Source of the DNA: Burkholderiales bacterium
Lineage (GTDB): Bacteria; Pseudomonadota; Gammaproteobacteria; Burkholderiales; Casimicrobiaceae
Length of the DNA: 64,000 nt
Reading direction: 5' to 3'
Assembly: GCA_025981645.1 (NCBI GenBank)
Contig: JAICXH010000002.1
Span: 24,876-88,875 of the forward strand
The position numbers and the translations under genes are program-made. Below the pieces are notes generated by a model, which saw only the letters and a program-made list of their open reading frames with translations, had not been told where the DNA came from and ran no database searches. Shown here one piece after another: positions 58,132 to 64,000 of the stretch. Within the stretch, counting starts at the first letter, position 1; each line of letters begins with the position of its first letter.

Positions 58132-59397
58132 ATGGTCCATCTGATCGACAGACGCTCGAGCAGCCGCGGCAGGAGCGCGGTCAACCGCGAGCGCTTCCTG
58201 CGCCGCTACAAGGCCCACGTCCAGAGTGCCGTGAGGAAGCTCGTCGGCGAGCGCAGGCTCGCCGATATCGAGCAGGGCGGCGACGTGCACGTGCCGAGAA
58301 AGGACATCGCCGAGCCCTCGTTCGGCTTCGGCCACGGGGGCGACCGCGAATTCGTGCTTCCGGGCAACCGCGAGTACGTCACCGGCGACCGCATTCCGCG
58401 GCCGCAGGGCGGCGGGTCCGGCGCTGGCGGCGGCGATGCCGGGGACGGGGACAGCGAGGACGCCTTCGTGTTCGCGCTGTCGCGCGAGGAGTTCATGCAA
58501 ATCTTCTTCGACGACCTCGAGCTGCCGCGGCTTGCCCGCACCGAGCTTGGGCGTACCGAGCACCGGACGAGCGTGCGCGCCGGCTACGCCCGGACCGGCG
58601 TGCCGGCGAATCTCGCGATCGTGCGCACGCTGACGCAGTCGCTCGCGCGCAGGATCGCGATCGATGGAAGCCTCCGCCGCGAGGCGGAGGAGCTCGAGCG
58701 CGCGTTCGGCGCCGCCGCGGCAGCCGGCCGTTCGGCGCATGCGGCGCATGCCTACGCCGAGCTGCAGCGCATCGAGCGCAAGCTCGAGCGGGTGCCGTTC
58801 ATCGACGAGCCCGACCTGCGCTACCGCAACCGCGTGATGCGCCCGGAGCCGGTCGCGCGCGCGGTGATGTTCTGCCTGATGGACGTGTCGGCGTCGATGG
58901 ACGAGGACAAGAAGGATCTCGCCAAGCGCTTCTTCACGCTCCTCTACCTCTTCCTTACGCGCAAATACGGCGAGGTTGACCTCGTGTTCATCCGCCATAC
59001 CGAGGATGCCGAGGAAGTCGACGAGGACACGTTCTTCCACGACACCCGCTCGGGTGGCACCGTCGTCTACTCGGCGCTCGACCTCGCCGAGAAGATCCGC
59101 GGCGAGCGCTACGCGCGCGGCTGGAACGTCTACGTCGCGCAGGCATCGGACGGTGACGCTTTCGGGGCCGATCCGGCGCGCAGCGCGCGCTTCCTGCGCG
59201 ACCGCTTGCTCCCCGCGGCGCGCTATTACACGTATCTCGAGCTGGCGGCCGAGTCCGATTCGGGCCGCTCGTCGACGCTGTGGGCCGAGTACGCGCGGGT
59301 GGCGACCGAGTCCGGCAATCTCGCGATGCGCCGGGCGACCCGCCGCGACGAGATCTACCCCGTGTTCCGCGAACTCTTCCGCAAGGACACGCAATGA
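58132..59397 (+). CDS. yeaH: YeaH/YhbH family protein (DUF444) with VWA-like fold
   Basis: A 421-residue protein of the DUF444 family. HLIDRRSSSRGRSAVNRERFLRRYK is the typical N-terminus; a Gly-rich loop (GGGSGAGGGDAG) lies near residue 95; RAVMFCLMDVSASMDEDKKDLAKRFF carries a DxSxS metal-adhesion motif as in von Willebrand A domains. RHTEDAEEVDEDTFFHDTRSGGTVV is also conserved. It is thought to act with PrkA. 31 bp after prkA; its stop overlaps the spoVR start. Confidence 0.94.
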   Translation: MVHLIDRRSSSRGRSAVNRERFLRRYKAHVQSAVRKLVGERRLADIEQGGDVHVPRKDIAEPSFGFGHGGDREFVLPGNREYVTGDRIPRPQGGGSGAGGGDAGDGDSEDAFVFALSREEFMQIFFDDLELPRLARTELGRTEHRTSVRAGYARTGVPANLAIVRTLTQSLARRIAIDGSLRREAEELERAFGAAAAAGRSAHAAHAYAELQRIERKLERVPFIDEPDLRYRNRVMRPEPVARAVMFCLMDVSASMDEDKKDLAKRFFTLLYLFLTRKYGEVDLVFIRHTEDAEEVDEDTFFHDTRSGGTVVYSALDLAEKIRGERYARGWNVYVAQASDGDAFGADPARSARFLRDRLLPAARYYTYLELAAESDSGRSSTLWAEYARVATESGNLAMRRATRRDEIYPVFRELFRKDTQ

Positions 59398-60884
59398 CCG
59401 CCCTCTCGCACGGCGCCGACTGGGATTTCGAGCTGATCGAGCGCTACGACACGGCGATCGCCGGCGTCGCGGACGAGTTCGGCCTCGACACCTATCCGAA
59501 CCAGATCGAGATCATCACGTCGGAGCAGATGCTCGACGCCTACGCGTCGTCGGGTCTGCCGGTCGGCTACCCGCACTGGTCGTACGGCAAGGAGTTCATC
59601 AGGAACGAGCAGGCCTACCAGCACGGGATGCAGGGCCTCGCGTACGAGATCGTGATCAACTCGGACCCGTGCATCGCGTATCTTATGGAAGAGAACACGA
59701 TGGCGATGCAGGCGCTCGTCATCGCGCACGCCTGCTACGGGCACAATTCGTTCTTCAAGGGCAACCATCTGTTCCGGCAGTGGACCTCGGCGGACGCGAT
59801 CGTCGACTACCTGGTGTTCGCCCGGCATTACGTGATGGATTGCGAGGAGCGCTACGGTGCCGCGGCGGTGGAAGAGGTGCTCGACGCCTGCCACGCGCTG
59901 ATGGCGCACGGGGTCGATCGCTACCGGCGGCCGGCGGCGCCGACGCTGAGGGCCGAGACCGCCCGGCTCAAGGCGCGCGAGGAGAACCGCGAGCGCCAGT
60001 TCAACGACCTGTGGCGGACGTTGCCCGGCACGCCGGCGGCGGCGGCGTCGAAGGCGAAGCGCGAGGTGTTCCCGCCCGAGCCCGAGGAGAACATCCTCTA
60101 TTTCGTCGAGAAGCATTCGCCGAAGCTCGAGCCGTGGCAGCGCGAGCTCGTGCGCATCGTGCGCAAGCTTGCCCAGTACTTCCACCCGCAGGGCCAGACC
60201 AAGGTGATGAACGAGGGCTGGGCGACGTTCTGGCACTACACGATCCTGAACCGCCTGCACATGAAAGGCCTCGTCGACGACGCCTTCATGATCGAGTTCC
60301 TGAAGAGCCACACCAACGTGATCGCGCAGCCGGCGTTCGACTCGCGCGGCTACGGTGGGATCAATCCGTATGCGCTCGGCTTTGCCCTGTTCTCGGACAT
60401 CCGGCGCATCTGCGAGCGACCCGACGCCGAGGACCGCGCGTGGTTCCCCGATCTCGCCGGCACCGACTGGCGGCGTTCACTCGATTTCGCGATGCGCAAC
60501 TTCAAGGACGAGTCGTTCATCGCGCAGTATCTGTCGCCGCGGCTGATGCGCGAGTTCCACCTGTTCGCGGTGGCCGACCGCGTCGAGGACGACGCGCTCG
60601 TCGTCGACAGCATCCACGACGAGCACGGCTATCGGCGCCTGCGCCGGCTGCTCGCCGCGCAGTATGCGATCGAGAACCGAGTTCCCGACGTGCAAGTCCT
60701 CCGCTACGACCGTGACGGCGACCGCTCGCTGACGCTGCGCTTCGCGCGGCGCCGCGGTCGGCCGCTCTCGGACGCCGCCGAGGAAGTCGTCGCGCATCTG
60801 CACAGGCTCTGGGGCTTCGCGGTGCGTCTCGAAACCGTCGATGGCGACGAGCAGGTCGGCCGCGCGCTCGAGTGCGCGGCCTAG
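59394..60884 (+). CDS. SpoVR family protein
   Basis: A 496-residue protein of the SpoVR/YcgB family from the ATG that overlaps the yeaH stop (ATGA). MQGLAYEIVINSDPCIAYLMEENTMAMQALVIAHACYGHNSFF and HPQGQTKVMNEGWATFWHY are the family hallmarks; the His and Glu residues resemble a metal-hydrolase site. The C-terminal 100 residues form a smaller domain. It is named from a Bacillus sporulation gene but is widespread in non-sporing proteobacteria with PrkA and YeaH. The molecular activity is unknown. Confidence 0.93.
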   Translation: MTALSHGADWDFELIERYDTAIAGVADEFGLDTYPNQIEIITSEQMLDAYASSGLPVGYPHWSYGKEFIRNEQAYQHGMQGLAYEIVINSDPCIAYLMEENTMAMQALVIAHACYGHNSFFKGNHLFRQWTSADAIVDYLVFARHYVMDCEERYGAAAVEEVLDACHALMAHGVDRYRRPAAPTLRAETARLKAREENRERQFNDLWRTLPGTPAAAASKAKREVFPPEPEENILYFVEKHSPKLEPWQRELVRIVRKLAQYFHPQGQTKVMNEGWATFWHYTILNRLHMKGLVDDAFMIEFLKSHTNVIAQPAFDSRGYGGINPYALGFALFSDIRRICERPDAEDRAWFPDLAGTDWRRSLDFAMRNFKDESFIAQYLSPRLMREFHLFAVADRVEDDALVVDSIHDEHGYRRLRRLLAAQYAIENRVPDVQVLRYDRDGDRSLTLRFARRRGRPLSDAAEEVVAHLHRLWGFAVRLETVDGDEQVGRALECAA

Positions 60885-60935
60885 GCCGGAACCCGCTCTC
60901 GCCCACCGGCTTCCGGCTCGAACGCACGTCCGCCG

Positions 60936-60964
60936 CTTGAATCGGCGGCTGCAGCACCCCATCA
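60936..60964 (+). promoter_or_regulatory. Heat-shock (sigma-32) promoter of trxC-hsp20-lon
   Basis: CTTGAA (60936-60941) and CCCCATCA (60957-60964) match the RpoH consensus CTTGAAA / CCCCATNT with 14 bp between the 7-mer and the -10 element. Transcription would start near 60971, about 43 nt before the trxC ATG. The genes behind it include a small heat-shock protein and Lon, both classic sigma-32 targets. Confidence 0.8.
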
Positions 60965-61013
60965 TGGGGAGCATGTCCGTTGCGCGCGCCACGCGCCACC
61001 CCAGGGCCGATCG

Positions 61014-61472
61014 ATGAGCGCCTCGCCGAGCCAGGAATCCAGAATCGCCGTCTGCCCGCAGTGCGGCGCCGCCAACCGCGTCGATTCGTCGCGCCTCGCT
61101 GAAGAACCCACGTGCGGGCAATGCCATGCGGTGCTCTTCCCGGCGCATCCGTTCGCGCTCACGCAGGAACGCTTCGAGCGGCACGTCGCCACCAGCGACT
61201 ACCCGGTCGTCGTCGACTTCTGGGCCGAATGGTGCGGGCCCTGCCGGATGATGGCGCCCGCCTACGAAGAGGCGGCGGGACGCGTCGGCCCCGGCGTGCA
61301 GCTGGCGAAGGTCGACACCGACGCCGCGCCCGAGGTCGCCGCGCATCACGCCATTCGCAGCATCCCGACGCTGATCGCGTTTCGCAAAGGTCGCGAGCTC
61401 GCGCGTCAGTCGGGTGCGCTCCCCACGTCGCAGCTCGTCCAGTGGATCGGAACGCATGCCGCGCAGGAATGA
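61014..61472 (+). CDS. trxC: Thioredoxin 2 (zinc-containing)
   Basis: A 152-residue thioredoxin of the TrxC type. The N-terminal zinc module has two Cys pairs (CPQCG and TCGQC) and the thioredoxin active site is WCGPC at residues 73-77, followed by RSIPTLIAF with the cis-Pro. It reduces disulfides in the cytoplasm; TrxC of E. coli is induced by oxidative stress. Here it begins a unit under a heat-shock promoter and overlaps the next gene by 17 bp. The hairpin CCGCCG/CGGCGG at 60930-60948 overlaps the -35 element. Confidence 0.94.
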   Translation: MSASPSQESRIAVCPQCGAANRVDSSRLAEEPTCGQCHAVLFPAHPFALTQERFERHVATSDYPVVVDFWAEWCGPCRMMAPAYEEAAGRVGPGVQLAKVDTDAAPEVAAHHAIRSIPTLIAFRKGRELARQSGALPTSQLVQWIGTHAAQE

Positions 61473-61866
61473 CCCGACTGATTGGATGTGGTCCCACGCC
61501 TGGGGATTGCTCGACCAGGCCGAGCGGATGCACCGGCAGTTCTTCCATCCGTCGCGCGCCGGCCGCGAGCAGGCGACGTGGGAGCCTCCGATCGACGTCT
61601 TCGAGGACGAGCGCGAGTTCGTCGTCGTCGCGGCGATGCCCGGGGTTCCGGCCGCGCGGATCGAGGTTCACGCCGAGCCGGGGGCACTCGTCATCCGTGG
61701 CGCGCGCGCACTCCCGGTCACCGGCCGCAGCCACGTGATCCGCCATCTCGAGAGTCCGTACGGGATCTTCGAGCGCCGCATCGTCCTGCCCGCCGGACGC
61801 TTCGACGTCGGCGCTCCCGAGCTCGCCGACGGCTGCCTCGTCGTCCACCTGAAGAAACGCCCATGA
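61456..61866 (+). CDS. Small heat-shock protein (Hsp20 / alpha-crystallin)
   Basis: A 136-residue holdase from the ATG at 61456, starting within the end of trxC. The alpha-crystallin domain runs from about 44 to 134: PPIDVFEDEREFVVVAAMPGV, ALVIRGARALP, ESPYGIFERRIVLPAGRFD and the conserved DGCLVVHLKK (G-x-L). The C-terminal IxI tail, usually needed for large oligomers, is missing because the protein stops right after the domain. It binds unfolding proteins under stress. Its stop overlaps the lon start (ATGA). Confidence 0.9.
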   Translation: MPRRNDPTDWMWSHAWGLLDQAERMHRQFFHPSRAGREQATWEPPIDVFEDEREFVVVAAMPGVPAARIEVHAEPGALVIRGARALPVTGRSHVIRHLESPYGIFERRIVLPAGRFDVGAPELADGCLVVHLKKRP

Positions 61867-64000
61867 ACGCCGAGATGGACAAGCCGATCGAGCCCGCCAC
61901 GCCCGGCGAGGACATCGCACGTGTCGAGGGCGCCGCGCAACCGTCCGAAGCCGGTGCCGAGGCGCGCCCGCCCAGCGCCGCCTCCGTACGGCCGCTTCCG
62001 GACGATGCGCTGATCATCGTGCCGGTGCGCAACCTCGTCCTGTTTCCGGGCGTGGTCCTTCCGCTCACCGTCGGGCGCGAGCGTTCGCTCGCCGCCGTGC
62101 AGGAGGCGGTGCGGCAGGAGCGGCCGATCGGAGTGCTGCTTCAGCGTCAGGCCGACGAGGACGATCCCGCGCCCGATGCGCTCCACTGGGTCGGCACGAG
62201 TGCCGCCGTCATGCGCTACATCACCGCTCCCGACGGCTCGCACCACGCGATCGCGCGCGGGATGCGGCGCTTTCGCGTGCTGCAGTTCCTCGACGGCTAC
62301 CCGTTCCATGCGGCGCGCGTGCAGTTCATCGACGATCCCGAGGCGGTCGACGCCGAGATCGAGGGGCGCGCGCGGGCGTTGAAGCAGCGCGCGGTCGAGA
62401 TCCTGCAGCTCCTGCCGCAGGTTCCCGAGGAGATGGTTGCCGCGCTGCAGGGAGTCGACGGCGCCGCACGGCTTGCCGATTTCGTCGCCGGGCTGATGGA
62501 CGCGAGCGCCGAGGAGAAGCAGGCGCTGCTCGAAATGTTCGACCTGCGCGCCCGGCTCGACCGGTTGCTCGAAATGCTGTCGCATCGCGTCGAGGTGCTG
62601 AAGGTTTCGCGCGAGGTCGACGAGCGCACCCGCGAGTCGATTACCGACGTCAACCGCAAGCACCTGCTGCGCGAGCAGATGCGCACGATCCAGAAGGAGC
62701 TCGGCGAGGGCGAGGAGGGCACCGCCGACGTCGAGGAGCTCGAGCGTGCCATCGATGCCGCGAAGATGCCGGAGGAAGTCGACAAGGTCGCGCGCAAGGA
62801 GCTGAAGCGGCTGCAGCGCATGCCCGAGGCCGCCGGCGAGTACTCGATGGTGCGCACCTACATCGAATGGCTGGTCGACCTGCCCTGGGCTGCGGTGCCG
62901 GAGCCGGCGATCGACATCGCCGAGGCGCGCAAGGTTCTCGACCAGGACCACTTCGGCCTGGAGAAGATCAAGCGGCGGATCCTCGAATACCTCGCCGTTC
63001 ACAAGCTGAATCCGTCGGGCAAGAGCCCGATCCTCTGCTTCGTCGGCCCACCCGGAGTCGGCAAGACCTCGCTCGGCCAAAGCATCGCCAAGGCGACCGG
63101 GCGCAAGTTCGCGCGCGCGAGCCTCGGCGGCGTGCACGACGAGGCCGAGATCCGCGGGCACCGGCGCACCTACGTCGGGTCGCTGCCCGGCAACATCATT
63201 CAGAACCTGAGAAAGGTCGGCACGCGCAACTGCGTGATGATGCTGGACGAGGTCGACAAGCTGGGTGCGGGAGGCTTCCACGGCGATCCGGCATCGGCGC
63301 TGCTCGAAGTGCTCGACCCCGAGCAGAACGCGACGTTCCGCGACAATTATCTGGGGGTGCCTTTCGACCTGTCGCAGGTGATGTTCATCTGCACGGCGAA
63401 CGTGCTCGACACGATCCCCGGGCCGTTACGCGACCGGATGGAGGTGATCGAGCTCCCCGGCTACACCGCGCAGGAGAAGCTCGAGATCGCGCGCCGCTAC
63501 CTGGTTCCGCGCCGGCTCGAGGCGACCGGCCTCACGGCGTCGCAGTGCACGATCGACGACGCGGCACTGCTGGCGATCATCGATGACTACACGCGCGAGG
63601 CGGGCGTACGCAACCTCGAACGCGAGATCGGCCGCGTGCTCCGGCACGTCGCCGTGCGGATCGCCGAGGGCGACAACGACGCGGTCGCGATCGGCCGTGA
63701 CGATCTCGCCGCGATCCTGGGCCCGCGCAGGTTCGAGGCCGAGGTGGCGATGCGCGCCGGTGTCCCGGGGGTCGCGACGGGTCTCGCCTGGACTCCGGTC
63801 GGCGGCGACATTCTGTTCATCGAGGCCGCGCGGATGCCGGGCTCGGGAAAGCTGATACTCACCGGACAGCTCGGCGACGTGATGAAGGAGAGCGCGCAGG
63901 CGGCGGTCTCGTTGCTGAAGGCACGCGCCGAAGGGCTCGGAATCGCGCAGGACGGGCTCGACAGGTCCGATATCCACATCCACGTTCCAGCGGGGGCGAC
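61863..64000 (+). CDS. lon: Lon protease, incomplete at window end
   Basis: ATP-dependent protease; 712 residues are in the window and the frame stays open to base 64000 (absent from the ORF track because no stop is reached). Residues 1-46 are an acidic, Ala/Pro-rich extension not usual for Lon. The substrate-binding domain begins at LIIVPVRNLVLFPGVVLPL, the AAA+ domain has Walker A VGPPGVGKTS (about 394-403) and Walker B CVMMLDEVDKLG, and GVRNLEREIGRVLRHVA is the sensor 2 region. The protease domain has begun (LTGQLGDVMKESAQAA), but the catalytic Ser-Lys pair lies just beyond the window. Start chosen by ATGA overlap with hsp20. Confidence 0.93.
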   Translation, partial: MNAEMDKPIEPATPGEDIARVEGAAQPSEAGAEARPPSAASVRPLPDDALIIVPVRNLVLFPGVVLPLTVGRERSLAAVQEAVRQERPIGVLLQRQADEDDPAPDALHWVGTSAAVMRYITAPDGSHHAIARGMRRFRVLQFLDGYPFHAARVQFIDDPEAVDAEIEGRARALKQRAVEILQLLPQVPEEMVAALQGVDGAARLADFVAGLMDASAEEKQALLEMFDLRARLDRLLEMLSHRVEVLKVSREVDERTRESITDVNRKHLLREQMRTIQKELGEGEEGTADVEELERAIDAAKMPEEVDKVARKELKRLQRMPEAAGEYSMVRTYIEWLVDLPWAAVPEPAIDIAEARKVLDQDHFGLEKIKRRILEYLAVHKLNPSGKSPILCFVGPPGVGKTSLGQSIAKATGRKFARASLGGVHDEAEIRGHRRTYVGSLPGNIIQNLRKVGTRNCVMMLDEVDKLGAGGFHGDPASALLEVLDPEQNATFRDNYLGVPFDLSQVMFICTANVLDTIPGPLRDRMEVIELPGYTAQEKLEIARRYLVPRRLEATGLTASQCTIDDAALLAIIDDYTREAGVRNLEREIGRVLRHVAVRIAEGDNDAVAIGRDDLAAILGPRRFEAEVAMRAGVPGVATGLAWTPVGGDILFIEAARMPGSGKLILTGQLGDVMKESAQAAVSLLKARAEGLGIAQDGLDRSDIHIHVPAGA

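Noticed and set aside
55896-58184. 762-residue minus-strand ORF opposite prkA
   Set aside because: Shadow frame of a clearly identified gene.

Overview
The window is high-G+C bacterial DNA with tightly packed genes, many 4-bp start/stop overlaps and frequent GTG or TTG starts. Gene content (PuuD-type urate hydroxylase, ttuD-pyk pair, E. coli-type aceE with a lipoyl-bearing lpdA, phaA-phaB, YbbA/YbbP, TrxC) points to a betaproteobacterium, probably of the Burkholderiales/Rhodocyclales sphere; this is an inference from gene types, not a phylogeny. I see no rRNA, tRNA, CRISPR array, insertion sequence or phage gene.

Layout. 1-8950: the end of a tRNA 2-selenouridine synthase and a TesA-like esterase (minus) diverge from a YbbA-like ABC ATPase. 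Its usual permease partner, YbbP, lies 4.6 kb away behind an MFS exporter with its ArsR-type regulator, a class III PLP enzyme and a 2-hydroxyacid dehydrogenase. 9027-10845: iron/cobalamin-type ABC permease and ATPase without a binding protein. 10885-16529: a truncated tryptophan 2,3-dioxygenase, an MFS transporter and three exported proteins of unknown role. 16624-17107: remnants of an outer-membrane channel and probably a purine permease. 17128-19265: urate degradation (puuD, uraH, uraD, minus strand), divergent from a GntR regulator. 20418: a FadR-type regulator divergent from a ten-gene plus-strand run, 21373-35713: glycerate 2-kinase, pyruvate kinase, allantoate amidohydrolase, an M20 hydrolase, allantoinase, the complete pyruvate dehydrogenase complex, then acetyl-CoA acetyltransferase and acetoacetyl-CoA reductase. 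Read as a pathway, purine/ureide carbon can go to glyoxylate, glycerate, 2-phosphoglycerate, pyruvate, acetyl-CoA and 3-hydroxybutyryl-CoA; the glyoxylate-to-glycerate steps and PHB synthase are not in the window.

35845-38481: cupin, isochorismatase-like hydrolase and a 4-hydroxybutyryl-CoA dehydratase-like flavoprotein that lacks Fe-S ligands. 38515-49809: a minus-strand run of seven coupled genes: xanthine dehydrogenase-like large subunit, beta-propeller lipoprotein, TupA-like ATP-grasp enzyme, B12-dependent ribonucleotide reductase NrdJ, fused ABC permease, ABC ATPase with a regulatory tail, and a PTS EIIA protein. 49839-55392: DUF3761 protein, acyl-CoA ligase, HtpG and an aminotransferase of the alanine-glyoxylate type. 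55393-60884: a long leader with two tandem sigma-54 promoter matches in front of prkA-yeaH-spoVR. 60936-64000: a near-consensus heat-shock (sigma-32) promoter followed by trxC, a small heat-shock protein and lon, which runs off the end of the window.

Starts were chosen by overlap with the upstream stop, by visible ribosome binding sites and by where family similarity begins; uncertain ones are flagged.
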